From assembly GCA_964407285.1 (NCBI GenBank), contig CAYOVG010000030.1, positions 1 to 31,075 of the forward strand: DNA of 31,075 nucleotides, written 5' to 3'. Positions 1 through 7,844 of the stretch are shown piece after piece. The notes beneath the pieces are model-generated. The model saw only the letters and a list, made by a program, of their open reading frames with translations. It was not told where the DNA came from and did no database searches. The stretch comes from CAYOVG01 sp964407285 (GTDB lineage Bacteria; Desulfobacterota; Syntrophobacteria; Syntrophobacterales; Syntrophobacteraceae). Each line of letters opens with the position of its first letter. Position 1 is the first letter of the stretch. Position numbers and translations under genes: made by a program.

Positions 1-1
1 C

Positions 2-1774
2 CGCATCAAGCTTCTGACCCTGAGTGAAGTGGTGGACGTAAAAGGTTACGTGGGCAACTTCGACGTCAAGATCGTGAAGAAGGCCCGCTACGTGGACGAG
101 AAGGAATGCACCGCGTGCGGTGAGTGCGCGAAGGTGTGCCCGGTGGTAAGGGCCGATGAGTTCAACCTGGGGCTCTCGTCGCGCAAGGCGGTCTATTCGC
201 CGTTCCCGCAGGCGGTTCCGGCGGCGTACGTGGTGAACGTAAACGAGTGCCTCGGGCACAACCCGGCGGTGTGCAATCGCTGTATCGAAGCGTGCGACAA
301 GGGCTGCATCAACTTCCACATGTCCGACGAGGAGATCGTCGAGAGGGTGGGGTCGATCATCGTGGCCACGGGCGTGGAGCCCTACGACCCGACGGCCCTT
401 GACGAATACGGCTACACCCGGTTCCAGAACGTGGTGACGAGCCTCGAATTCGAGCGGCTCATCAACGCGGGCGGTCCGGCGAAGGGCGAACTCATCCGGC
501 CGCTCGACCGCAAGCTCCCGCGTTCTGTTGGGTTCGTGCAGTGCGTGGGATCGCGCTCCGCCAGGAAGGGCGGCTCATACTGCTCGAACGTGTGCTGCAT
601 GAACACGGTCAAGAGTTCTCTCGTGCTCAAGGAGCACTACCCGGACCTCGATGTGAAGGTGTTCTACATCGACATGCGCGCCTTCGGGAAGGGGTTCGAG
701 GACCTCTACATGCGCAGCCGCCGGATGGGCGTGCACTACATTAGGGGGCTGCCCGGAACGGTCGAGGAGACGGAAGACGGCGGGCTGCGGGTCGCGGTGG
801 AAAACACCGCGACGGGAGCGATCGAGTTCCACGAACTGGACATGCTGGTGCTGGCCATCGGAGTGAAGCCGGCAGGGAGCACGCAGAAGATCCAGGAGAT
901 GCTGGGACTCCAGCTGACGTCGGACGGGTTCTTCCTGGAAGCTCATCCGAAGCTCCAGCCGGTGGACGCCGCCACGCGGGGCGTGTTCTACGCGGGTTGC
1001 GCCGAAGGTCCGAAGGACATCAAGGAGAGCGTGACGCAGGCATCGGCCGCGGCGGCCAGGGCCATTCGCCTGATGCACGACGGGGAGATCCTCACAGAAC
1101 CCATCACCTCCGAGGTGATCGAGGAGCGGTGCAAGTCGTGCGGCCGCTGCGCCGAGGTGTGCCCATACAACGCCATCACGGTGGATGTGAAGAAGAAAAC
1201 GCCCGCAGTCGTGACGACGGCTGCCTGCGCGGGGTGCGGCACGTGCGCCGCCGAGTGCCCGTTCGGGGCTATCACGATGAACCACTTCACGGACGGCCAG
1301 ATTGTGAGCCAGGTCGATACCCTGCTTGCCGACGGACCGGAGGAAAAAATACTCGCCTTCGCGTGCAACTGGTGTTCCTACGCGGGAGCCGATTACGCGG
1401 GAGTGTCGCGCCTCCAGTACCCGCCCAACGTGCGCCTCATCCGGACGATGTGTTCGGGCCGGGTGGACGAGGACTTCATCTGGCGGGGATTCGCCCAGGG
1501 CGCGCCGGTTGTGCTGGTGAGCGGCTGCCACATCGGGGACTGCCACTACATAAACGCCAACCATTGGACCGTGAAGCGCATCGACAAGCTCCGCAAGAAG
1601 ATGGAAAAGATCGGCATCCGCCCCGAACGGCTGCAACTGCACTGGATCAGCGCCGCCGAGGGCATCCGCTTCGCGCGAGTTATGCAAGACCTGGAAAATC
1701 TTCGAAAGACCGTTACCCCGGAAGAAATCGCCGAGACGGTTGCGTTGCTGCGGAAACAAGACAAGAATGATTGA
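2..1774 (+). CDS. hdrA: HdrA-like heterodisulfide reductase subunit A with C-terminal MvhD domain (5' truncated by window)
   Basis: The frame is open from base 2, so the N-terminal FAD-binding part lies outside the window; the GTG at 29 is an internal codon, not the start. Counting from that GTG, a four-Cys cluster motif (C27, C30, C33, C37) is followed by a second Cys-rich stretch near 82-93. Typical HdrA flavoprotein sequence with an adjacent Cys pair (NVCC) comes next, then two ferredoxin-type 4Fe-4S motifs (CKSCGRCAEVCP and CAGCGTCAAECP). The last ~140 residues look like MvhD/FlpD: a CNWC motif, then RTMCSGRVDE and a GCHIGDCHY motif, which supply the 2Fe-2S cysteines. HdrA family proteins carry electron-bifurcating flavin; the MvhD domain links them to a hydrogenase or dehydrogenase. 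In sulfate reducers and syntrophs such fusions are thought to couple ferredoxin and NADH or a thiol carrier. The partner subunits are not visible here. The family call is firm; the physiological partner is unknown. Confidence 0.93.
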   Translation, partial: RIKLLTLSEVVDVKGYVGNFDVKIVKKARYVDEKECTACGECAKVCPVVRADEFNLGLSSRKAVYSPFPQAVPAAYVVNVNECLGHNPAVCNRCIEACDKGCINFHMSDEEIVERVGSIIVATGVEPYDPTALDEYGYTRFQNVVTSLEFERLINAGGPAKGELIRPLDRKLPRSVGFVQCVGSRSARKGGSYCSNVCCMNTVKSSLVLKEHYPDLDVKVFYIDMRAFGKGFEDLYMRSRRMGVHYIRGLPGTVEETEDGGLRVAVENTATGAIEFHELDMLVLAIGVKPAGSTQKIQEMLGLQLTSDGFFLEAHPKLQPVDAATRGVFYAGCAEGPKDIKESVTQASAAAARAIRLMHDGEILTEPITSEVIEERCKSCGRCAEVCPYNAITVDVKKKTPAVVTTAACAGCGTCAAECPFGAITMNHFTDGQIVSQVDTLLADGPEEKILAFACNWCSYAGADYAGVSRLQYPPNVRLIRTMCSGRVDEDFIWRGFAQGAPVVLVSGCHIGDCHYINANHWTVKRIDKLRKKMEKIGIRPERLQLHWISAAEGIRFARVMQDLENLRKTVTPEEIAETVALLRKQDKND

Positions 1775-1798
1775 TGACGAGCATTAAGGATCGTTGAA
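1775..1798 (+). pseudogene. possible seven-codon stub of a gene once following hdrA
   Basis: One base overlap separates the hdrA stop (TGA, 1772-1774) from an ATG at 1775, in the arrangement TGATG that is typical of translationally coupled genes. The frame reads MTSIKDR and then hits a stop at 1796-1798. Proteins encoded directly after HdrA-MvhD fusions often begin in a similar way, as I recall it, so this may be the surviving 5' end of a lost neighbour. No good ribosome binding site is visible and seven codons can occur by chance. This is an inference only. Confidence 0.2.
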
Positions 1799-1959
1799 AA
1801 GACAGACCATCATGCGGGACCAGGTTATGCGGGTTGCCGCTCCGAGCGACCAAAACCCCGCAATATGCACGGGTGAAGAGCTGTAAGCCATTGTGGGTTG
1901 CAGCACACCAATCGGAGCAGCAATTCTCCTCTTGATGTTGGGATGGACATACGGGTGGC

Positions 1960-1984
1960 GTGGGCACATGCTTCATGTGCCCAC
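1960..1984. repeat. perfect 11-bp palindrome with 3-nt loop
   Basis: GTGGGCACATG (1960-1970) is followed by CTT and then its exact reverse complement (1974-1984). The structure lies between convergent genes, so it could act as a bidirectional transcription barrier, though no U-run follows it. It also shares the GTGGGCA/TGCCCAC core with the hairpin at 2011-2038, which suggests a REP-like pair. Confidence 0.6.
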
Positions 1985-2010
1985 CGAAGCACGGTTCCAT
2001 GTAATTCGAT

Positions 2011-2038
2011 GGTGGGCAACGCTTCGCTTTTGCCCACC
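2011..2038. repeat. REP-like palindrome with GGTGGGCAA arms
   Basis: GGTGGGCAA (2011-2019) pairs with TTGCCCACC (2030-2038) around an 11-nt centre. The string running into CCCTACG resembles a dispersed palindromic repeat common in many bacterial genomes. Together with the palindrome at 1960-1984 it forms two neighbouring hairpins that share a core. Function is not evident. Confidence 0.55.
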
Positions 2039-2168
2039 CTACGCCGTCTACACCGCTAAAATGAGAATTGCTGCTGCTAAGCCTCTTTCATAGCGGCTTC
2101 CCTTTTCTTCAATCGCACCCGTCGTACCATTCTCAACGGCAATACACGATTTCTTTTTCCGGCCATTC

Positions 2169-2255
2169 ATCATTTTGTTTAATGTTTGCCCCGTAGCGCG
2201 CCCCGCAAACCCGCGCCAATGCTCGGGAGCACGAACCGCCATTAAACAAAATGAT
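2169..2255. repeat. perfect 16-bp inverted repeat around a 55-nt loop
   Basis: ATCATTTTGTTTAATG (2169-2184) and its exact reverse complement (2240-2255) enclose 55 GC-richer bases. The arms are AT-rich, unlike the surroundings. No target-site duplication is seen at the edges and the 7-bp core boxes of integron attC sites are absent in the right orientation. It could be a small mobile-element relic, a structured RNA or a terminator for one of the two convergent genes. Confidence 0.6.
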
Positions 2256-2314
2256 CCCTTTTGTCTAATCATAATGGTGCTATGGGCAGACCAAGCAACG
2301 TAAGGCTTTCAAAT

Positions 2315-2626
2315 TCAGCCCAATTGCCGTTGAGGCAGCTTTGGCGCGGGATAGCGGCCCATCTTGGAATTCCAGTAAGCCCAAGAACGGGGATCAATAA
2401 TACCGGGGGGAGCTTCATCCAAGGCTTCGCGGAATTCATCATCACTCACGTAGCGCCGGATGATCTTCATTTCTTCATGCGTCGCCCGCGCGGCGGCATA
2501 GGCTATGAATCTTACCGGATCGGCCACGGCTTCTGCTGGTTCTTCAAACCACACGATGTGGCGGGCGACTTCCTCAGTTTCAGGAGTGAGAGGAATGCAG
2601 AGTCGAGCCGACGAGGCGACTATCAT
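2315..2626 (-). CDS. small protein resembling the partner of AbiEii-type nucleotidyltransferases; orphan
   Basis: The start chosen is the ATG at 2626-2624, giving 103 residues, because GGGAG lies 9 bases upstream; the open frame continues further up to 2881 but there would run into the U32 gene. The visible pattern is an acidic N-terminal half (PETEEVARHIVWFEEP), then ADPVRFIAYAAARATHEE, a middle RRYVSDDEFREALDEAPPG, and an end with DPRSWAYWN followed by a PLPQR-like tail. From memory, proteins with this APPGxxDPRSWxYWN ending are encoded next to AbiEii/DUF1814 nucleotidyltransferase toxins. No such toxin gene follows here, so the gene is an orphan. It may be co-transcribed with the U32 gene 124 bp upstream. 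That it is a real gene is fairly sure; the toxin-antitoxin link is recall-based inference. Confidence 0.7.
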   Translation of the reverse strand: MIVASSARLCIPLTPETEEVARHIVWFEEPAEAVADPVRFIAYAAARATHEEMKIIRRYVSDDEFREALDEAPPGIIDPRSWAYWNSKMGRYPAPKLPQRQLG

Positions 2627-2750
2627 GAACGTTGGCTCCCACCAACTCCACTCCCGGAGGCATTCCCGCCCGATCTGTATGGGGAATGGAGCCTTCTGCT
2701 TTATTCTCTTGGTGACCTTCGCTTTGATTCCGGGTTCCGTCGCCTGGGAC

Positions 2751-4850
2751 TCAGCGGTCGCGCTTGCTTTCGGGAACGGGACTGCGCTCGAAATTGAAGA
2801 GGGAGAACGGTTCGTCGGCCCGGAGTCGATTGAAGCCGTTGACGATCCGGTCCAGATGCGCTGATTGGTCGAACGGAGCATCGCTCAGGTCTATGAGAAA
2901 GAAACGGTAGCCGTATTCGCGCAGAATGGGAAGTTGGCCGAACCAGTTCATGGGGCGGTCGGCATAGATCGTGGAAATTCCGCGCTTCTTGCGAAAATGA
3001 TAGACTTCCTGCCGAGGCGTGGCGAGCGGCCGGTCTTCCGGCAGCTTCGGGACCAGGCGGGAAGTGAAGAGGGCGGGCCAGGCGTATACGGGCACTATGG
3101 GAGATGCGCCGAGCGGACCGCCGGAGAGGTCTTGCAGTTCCTGCCGCGTTATTTCCAGCGAGAGGACCGTCCACCGGCATCCGTTCTCCGCCATGGCGGC
3201 CAGGGCGGCGGCGTTCCTCAGGTTGAAACGGTGTCCGGCCACGACCGTCACGCCGTCCTGTCGGGGAACGAGATCGAAATGGCCCCAGTTGTTCGCCTCC
3301 CATGCCGTGAATCCCCGCTCCACGTACCACTTCACGGCCGGACGGTAGTAATCCAGCTCCTTTTCGGTGAGAAGGGGCGGCAGCGACCAGGTGAACCGGC
3401 GCCTCTGCTCGTGGGAGAGGCGTTGCTTCACGATGCGTTCGAGATTGGACCGCGAAGCCGTCAGGATAACGTTCTGATTCGGCGTCTGCAGCACCCTGGT
3501 GAGATGCCGGGCGTCATCCAGCTTGACGAAAACTGTTTCCGCGCCACGGGCGCCGCCGGTGGGAGCGACGGGCCAACTCTCTCGCACGGCATCCTTGTTG
3601 GGGAACGACCGGGCGTACGGCGTTCCCTCGGGCACATCCCTGCGGACCTCCTGCCAAAAGGACGACGCCGATTTCAGCTTGCTCCCCACCTTGAAGAGCC
3701 GGTCTCCCGCTTTGATCCGCCCCCGGACGGGCAGCACCACGCGCGTTCCGCCCGGACTCTCGCCGAGGGATGCGCCGCTTTCGGAGCGCATCTCGGATAC
3801 CGTGAATGCGTCCTGCTCGCTGTCGTCGCCGGTTTCGGGGCGGCGCCTGTCTCCGGTGCGGAGGTTGTGCCGAAGCAGCACCACCATCTGTTTCGACCGC
3901 ACCTCCTCGACGGCGCCGACCCACAGGCCGCTGAACCCCGACCTGCCGGGGACGAGCACCTCCTCGCCGGGACGGTCCCCGAAAAAGCCGGGCGTGAGGC
4001 GGCGCGACGGCGACTGCGAGAGCCACTCACGCGCCTGCGCCAGGGCGGCGGGTTCTTCCTTGGGGGAGGCATCCAGCACCAGCCGGTACGCCTTGACGAC
4101 CCGGGCGATGTAGTCCGCCGATTTCTTGCGGCCCTCGATCTTCAACGCCGCGATGCGAGTCTTCTTAAGCTCAGGTATCCAGGGCAGAGCGCACAGGTCG
4201 TTGCAGGATAGAAAGAAACCTTCCTTATGCCCCTGGCGAAACTTCAGGCGGCACGGCTGAACGCATCGCCCCTGCAGGCCGCTGTGCCCGCCCCGGTAAC
4301 TGCTTGCCAGGCAAAGCCCGGAGTAGGAAAAACAGAGCGCTCCATGGACGAAGATCTCCAGTTCGACCGTCGTACGGTCGGCGATCTCCCGGATTTCCGG
4401 GAGCGTCAGTTCCCGCGCCGGCACCACCCGCTGCACGCCGAGCCGGGCCATGGCGTTCACGCCGGCGCTGTTATGGATCGTCATGAGCGTGCTGGCATGC
4501 AGCTTTATCCCGGGGAAATACTTCCCGGCAAGGAACAGAACACCCGGGTCCTGGACTATCAACGCGTCGGCCCCCAGGTCCTCCAGGGAGCGCAGCAGGT
4601 CCATGACGGCCGGCAGTTCCGGTGCGGTCACGAGGCTGTTCAGGGCTACGTAGACCGCCACGTTGCGCTTATGGGCAAAGGGAATGAGGACCGAGAGGTC
4701 CTCCAGCGAAAAATTGGTGGCCGAAGCCCGCGCGCTCAGTTGCTTGAGCCCGAGATACACGGCGTCGGCCCCGTTTTCCATCGCTGCAAAGAAGCTTTCC
4801 ACCTGCCCGACGGGAGCCAGGAGTTCCGGTAGTTTCTTGACGTTGCTCAT
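2751..4850 (-). CDS. peptidase U32 family protein, RlhA-like
   Basis: About 699 residues from the ATG at 4850; an upstream extension to 5006 has no family character and would run into purB. The N-terminal ~300 residues are a U32 domain starting with LPELLAPVGQVESF and carrying the family signature at about 165-182 (E-x-F-x2-G-A-L-C-x4-G-x-C). Conserved cysteines at 173, 180, 196 and 200, with C216 and C220 close by, fit the iron-sulfur cluster proposed for U32 enzymes. A long C-terminal part follows, with a beta-rich middle region like that of two-domain members. Despite the name, characterised bacterial U32 proteins of this kind (RlhA, TrhP) act in hydroxylation of rRNA or tRNA; the ~700-residue length is nearest to RlhA. 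The ribosome binding site is weak. It lies 118 bp behind purB on the same strand and may be co-transcribed. Confidence 0.88.
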   Translation of the reverse strand: MSNVKKLPELLAPVGQVESFFAAMENGADAVYLGLKQLSARASATNFSLEDLSVLIPFAHKRNVAVYVALNSLVTAPELPAVMDLLRSLEDLGADALIVQDPGVLFLAGKYFPGIKLHASTLMTIHNSAGVNAMARLGVQRVVPARELTLPEIREIADRTTVELEIFVHGALCFSYSGLCLASSYRGGHSGLQGRCVQPCRLKFRQGHKEGFFLSCNDLCALPWIPELKKTRIAALKIEGRKKSADYIARVVKAYRLVLDASPKEEPAALAQAREWLSQSPSRRLTPGFFGDRPGEEVLVPGRSGFSGLWVGAVEEVRSKQMVVLLRHNLRTGDRRRPETGDDSEQDAFTVSEMRSESGASLGESPGGTRVVLPVRGRIKAGDRLFKVGSKLKSASSFWQEVRRDVPEGTPYARSFPNKDAVRESWPVAPTGGARGAETVFVKLDDARHLTRVLQTPNQNVILTASRSNLERIVKQRLSHEQRRRFTWSLPPLLTEKELDYYRPAVKWYVERGFTAWEANNWGHFDLVPRQDGVTVVAGHRFNLRNAAALAAMAENGCRWTVLSLEITRQELQDLSGGPLGASPIVPVYAWPALFTSRLVPKLPEDRPLATPRQEVYHFRKKRGISTIYADRPMNWFGQLPILREYGYRFFLIDLSDAPFDQSAHLDRIVNGFNRLRADEPFSLFNFERSPVPESKRDR

Positions 4851-4968
4851 TCGGCGCTGTTCATTACCTGGTTTGCATTCCACTATTGTGATTCTACCAT
4901 TGCGCTTCGACTTCCCGGGCGGCCCGGGCTCGGCTGGAAGCCGGTCCCGGTCGCGCGAAAGCGCACGT

Positions 4969-6264
4969 TTACTCTCCGAAGACCTGCTTGAAGATTGTAT
5001 CCACATGCTTCAGATGATATCCGAGGTCGAAGATCTCTTCCATTTCCTCGGGCGTCAAATGCCGGCTCACCTCCGGGTCTTGAAGCAGAACATCCTTCAA
5101 ATGCCCGCCTTCACGCCAGACGGTCATGGCGTTTCGCTGCACCAGCCGGTAGGCGTCCTCGCGGGAGGACCCCTTACGGGTTAACGATAACATCACCTGT
5201 TGCGAAAAGAAAAGCCCGCCCGTGAGATCGAGGTTGCGCCGCATGTTCTCCGGGTAGACCGTCAGCTTGTCGAGCACCCGCGTGAGGCGGGCCATCATGT
5301 AATCGAGCAGGATGGTGGAATCCGGCGCGATAATGCGCTCGACCGATGAATGGCTGATATCCCGCTCGTGCCACAGGGCCACGTTTTCCATGGCCGCGAC
5401 GGCGTTGCCCCGCAGCACCCTGGAAAGTCCCGCCAGGTTCTCCGATGCGATGGGATTTCTCTTGTGCGGCATGGCCGAGGAGCCCTTCTGGCCCGGCGCA
5501 AAATACTCCTCCGCCTCCCGGACCTCGGTGCGCTGGAGGTGGCGGATTTCGACCGCTATCTTCTCGATCGTGCACCCGATGAGAGCGAGAGTGGAAAAGA
5601 ATTCCGCGTGCCGGTCTCTCTGGAGCACCTGGTTGCTGGCCGGAGAGCTGTTGAGGCCCAGTTTCTCGCAGGTCCTCTTCTCGACGGAGGGATCGATATT
5701 GGCGTAGGTCCCCACGGCCCCCGAAATCTTGCCCACCCGGATCGACTCCCGCGCGTGGAGCAGCCGCTCCTCGTGACGCGCCATTTCCGCGTACCAGATG
5801 GCGAACTTGAGGCCGAAAGTAACCGGTTCGGCGTGAATACCGTGCGACCGGCCCATCATCGGCGTGTCTTTCCACTGGAAGGCTTGCCTCTTGATGACTT
5901 CCATGAGCTTGCGAAGGTCTTCGACGAGCAGGTCGGCGGCCTGAGTCAACTGGAGCGCCATGGCCGTGTCGAGGACGTCCGAGGAAGTGAGTCCTTCGTG
6001 AATGAACCGGGCGCTCGGACCTACGTTCTCCCCCACGTTGGTCAGGAACGCGATGACATCGTGGTGAGTTTCCTGCTCGATTTCGGCGATTCGCTCAACG
6101 CTGAAGGACGCTCTCTCCTTGATCGCCCTGATGTCTTCCTGCGGGATCTCGCCCCGCTCCGCCAGCGTCTCACAAACCGCGATCTCCACTTCCAGCCACT
6201 TGCGGTACTTGTTCTCCAAGGTCCATATGTTTCCCATCTGAGGTCTCGTGTAGCGCTCGATCAT
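4969..6264 (-). CDS. purB: adenylosuccinate lyase
   Basis: 431 residues, full length for the short bacterial PurB type. The enzyme cleaves fumarate from SAICAR and from adenylosuccinate in purine synthesis, in the cytoplasm as a homotetramer. Visible marks are the N-terminal MIERYTRPQMGNIW, THHDVIAF near 67-73, TSSDVLDTA near 93-101, the catalytic-His region GRSHGIHAEP (H141), and the fumarase/lyase superfamily signature GSSAMPHKRNP at about 261-271. The ATG at 6264-6262 follows AGGGGA at good spacing. The gene faces away from rubrerythrin across a 600-bp control region and is followed on the same strand by the U32 gene. Confidence 0.97.
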   Translation of the reverse strand: MIERYTRPQMGNIWTLENKYRKWLEVEIAVCETLAERGEIPQEDIRAIKERASFSVERIAEIEQETHHDVIAFLTNVGENVGPSARFIHEGLTSSDVLDTAMALQLTQAADLLVEDLRKLMEVIKRQAFQWKDTPMMGRSHGIHAEPVTFGLKFAIWYAEMARHEERLLHARESIRVGKISGAVGTYANIDPSVEKRTCEKLGLNSSPASNQVLQRDRHAEFFSTLALIGCTIEKIAVEIRHLQRTEVREAEEYFAPGQKGSSAMPHKRNPIASENLAGLSRVLRGNAVAAMENVALWHERDISHSSVERIIAPDSTILLDYMMARLTRVLDKLTVYPENMRRNLDLTGGLFFSQQVMLSLTRKGSSREDAYRLVQRNAMTVWREGGHLKDVLLQDPEVSRHLTPEEMEEIFDLGYHLKHVDTIFKQVFGE

Positions 6265-6307
6265 TATAGTCCCCTGCTTTCCGGATCATTCGGTTTTCGG
6301 GTTATGG

Positions 6308-6327
6308 ATTGCGGAAGCCGCCGCAAT
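6308..6327. repeat. short hairpin in the purB leader region
   Basis: ATTGCGG (6308-6314) and CCGCAAT (6321-6327) form a 7-bp stem with a 6-nt loop, about 45-65 bases upstream of the purB start. It could form in the 5' leader of the purB transcript, but no riboswitch fold was recognised. Confidence 0.35.
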
Positions 6328-6453
6328 TGCGGAAGGCGCGGCGGCGCGGATGCCGGTATTACCTTTCGTGATCCTGTTCGTGTTCTCGCTTCGAGGCATT
6401 CCATATATCATAAGCGGATGCTGTTTGCCAGGAAATGGGGTTTCTCGCAAAAT

Positions 6454-6483
6454 AGTGTATCATGATACAGAAGTGTATCATGA
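6454..6483. promoter_or_regulatory. operator-like site: 14-bp palindrome plus repeated half-site
   Basis: TGTATCATGATACA (6456-6469) is a perfect palindrome. The 12-mer AGTGTATCATGA occurs at 6454-6465 and again at 6472-6483, an 18-bp period or just under two helix turns. This geometry is typical of cooperative binding by a dimeric repressor. The site is about 190 bp upstream of purB and 385 bp upstream of rubrerythrin, in the divergent spacer. No protein for it could be named. Confidence 0.5.
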
Positions 6484-6735
6484 ACGGCGGGGGAGACAGT
6501 CTCATCATCTCCGATGTCCCACTGGAATTCGGTTGAGAACACGGTATGTAATGTCCGCGCGGGGCGCACTGCGGCTCTGCAGACGCCGGGAGTGTCTCAT
6601 GTGCGTTTCGCACGGCATTGCGCTACCATGTGGCGAGGCGACGGAAATGAAACTCTTTCCTGGTGCAGGATGCCGTTCTTTCACGATATTCCGGAAACGT
6701 TCACGCTTTCCTTCGAGATGGTACGGGCTTTGCCA

Positions 6736-6764
6736 TTGACGTAAGGCAAATCGGAACTTAAGCT
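6736..6764 (+). promoter_or_regulatory. candidate sigma-70 promoter for rubrerythrin
   Basis: TTGACG (6736-6741) and TAAGCT (6759-6764) are separated by 17 bp and lie about 100 bp upstream of the rubrerythrin start. The -35 is close to consensus and the -10 is weak. No PerR-type box was seen nearby. Confidence 0.35.
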
Positions 6765-6866
6765 GAGGTCTTGACCGGGTCGTACATGCGAGCACTGTCG
6801 GGACAAGGGATTGGAAGCAATCGATACGAAATCGGGATAACCGCCAACGGAAGGAGAAGATCGAAT

Positions 6867-7364
6867 ATGTCCAGCAAGACCGAACAGAATCTGATGGCCG
6901 CATTTGCAGGGGAATCTCAGGCTAACCGCAAATATCTCGCCTATGCGAAACAGGCCGAGAAGGAAGGTCATCCCCAGGTGGCGAAACTCTTCAGGGCCGC
7001 CGCGGAAGCGGAAACGATTCATGCGCACTCTCACCTTCGCAATCTCGGGAAAATCAAGAGCACGGCGGAAAACCTCAAGGACGCGATCTCGGGCGAAACC
7101 CATGAATTCAAGGAAATGTATCCTCCCATGATCCAGGCTGCCGCGGATGATGGTGACAAGAATGCGGAACGCGGCTTCACTTTCGCCAATGCGGTAGAGA
7201 AAGTCCATGCCGATCTCTATCAGAAGGCGCTGGACAACCTTGGGAACCTTCCGGATGTGGACTATTATGTCTGTTCCGTATGCGGCTACACCTGCGAGAA
7301 TACGGTTCCGGACCAGTGCCCGGTATGCAAGGCGGGAGCCAAGGCTTTCTTCAAGGTGGACTAG
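6867..7364 (+). CDS. rbr: rubrerythrin
   Basis: 165 residues starting at the ATG at 6867, with AAGGAG upstream. Rubrerythrin reduces hydrogen peroxide in anaerobes, taking electrons through a rubredoxin-like centre. The first ~125 residues form the diiron four-helix bundle with the expected Glu/His ligands, such as GESQANRKY (E16), EAETIHAH (E49, H52) and AVEKVHADLY (E111, H114). The C-terminal domain has the rubredoxin pairs C136/C139 and C151/C154 (CSVCGYTC and QCPVC). It stands alone, divergent from purB, with a candidate promoter at 6736-6764. Small proteins of this class mark an anaerobe that meets oxygen from time to time. Its family assignment is firm. Confidence 0.96.
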   Translation: MSSKTEQNLMAAFAGESQANRKYLAYAKQAEKEGHPQVAKLFRAAAEAETIHAHSHLRNLGKIKSTAENLKDAISGETHEFKEMYPPMIQAAADDGDKNAERGFTFANAVEKVHADLYQKALDNLGNLPDVDYYVCSVCGYTCENTVPDQCPVCKAGAKAFFKVD

Positions 7365-7367
7365 ATC

Positions 7368-7512
7368 ATCGTACCGTGAGCTCGTCTCCCCTGGAGACGA
7401 TCTTGCCGCAATGAGTTGTTTGTAAGATTGATGCGGCGGGGCTCGTCCCCGCCAATGCCTCCTACTCCCATGGCGGGGACGAAACCCGAGGCGTCGAGCC
7501 CGAGGGTACGAT
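7368..7512. repeat. palindrome-rich spacer element bounded by 8-bp inverted ends
   Basis: ATCGTACC (7368-7375) and GGTACGAT (7505-7512) bracket about 145 bases. Inside are the hairpin at 7382-7400, a GGCGGGG/CCCCGCC hairpin (7435-7453) and a second copy of GGCGGGGACG near 7472-7481 that forms an inverted pair with CGTCCCCGCC. No reading frame of interest runs through it. The layout suggests a dispersed non-coding repeat, but without genome copies this stays open. Confidence 0.4.
7382..7400 (+). terminator. hairpin just after rubrerythrin
   Basis: TCGTCTCC (7382-7389) pairs with GGAGACGA (7393-7400) around a 3-nt loop, starting 18 bases after the stop codon. The run that follows (TCTTG) is only weakly U-rich, so it may be a poor intrinsic terminator or simply an RNA 3'-end stabiliser. 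Confidence 0.45.
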
Positions 7513-7844
7513 CGACCCGCCGGACGTCTGCTGCGTTAGGCTTCAACTCCGTCACTCGCCTCGATACCTGCAACATCCCCTTTCCTTAACCGCCCTTTCT
7601 GGTAAAATGTGTTATGTTTGGGCCCATGCGGCAGTCCGCGTAGGGCGCTCCATGCGTACGACTCGCGGATGTACCACGCGGAGCGGGTTTGTGGGAGGCG
7701 CGCATTATTCCCCCTCACTCCGACACTCCCCCGAAACCGGAGCCGGCGGACATTGATTCCAGCGCATGGTATCCGGCCTCGAGAGATTGGGGGAGGCCGA
7801 CAATGCCGGGGAGATCAGAAGAGACCTAAGAAAAACGGAGAATT
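7513..7844. other. spacer upstream of lepA, no gene seen
   Basis: The stretch holds no convincing coding frame. A TAAAAT hexamer near 7603 could be a -10 element, but no matching -35 is found 17 bp upstream. CCCCTCACTCCGACACTCCC near 7709-7728 resembles the kind of dispersed repeat whose translation reads LTPTL. An SD-like GGAG precedes the lepA ATG at 7845. Confidence 0.4.

Noticed and set aside
575..1759. 394-residue open frame antisense to hdrA
   Set aside because: It is a mirror of the high-GC coding frame; its His/Arg-rich composition matches no family, while the plus strand is clearly HdrA.
2169..2255. Integron attC site
   Set aside because: The arms lack RYYYAAC and GTTRRRY core boxes in the right order, and no integrase is near.
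2261..2797. 178-residue plus-strand frame
   Set aside because: It overlaps the small minus-strand gene, which has a conserved-looking C-terminus and a ribosome binding site; the plus frame has neither.
6514..6744. 76-residue plus-strand frame upstream of rubrerythrin
   Set aside because: No ribosome binding site and a composition (many Cys, His, Trp, Arg) unlike a real protein here; a candidate promoter overlaps its end.
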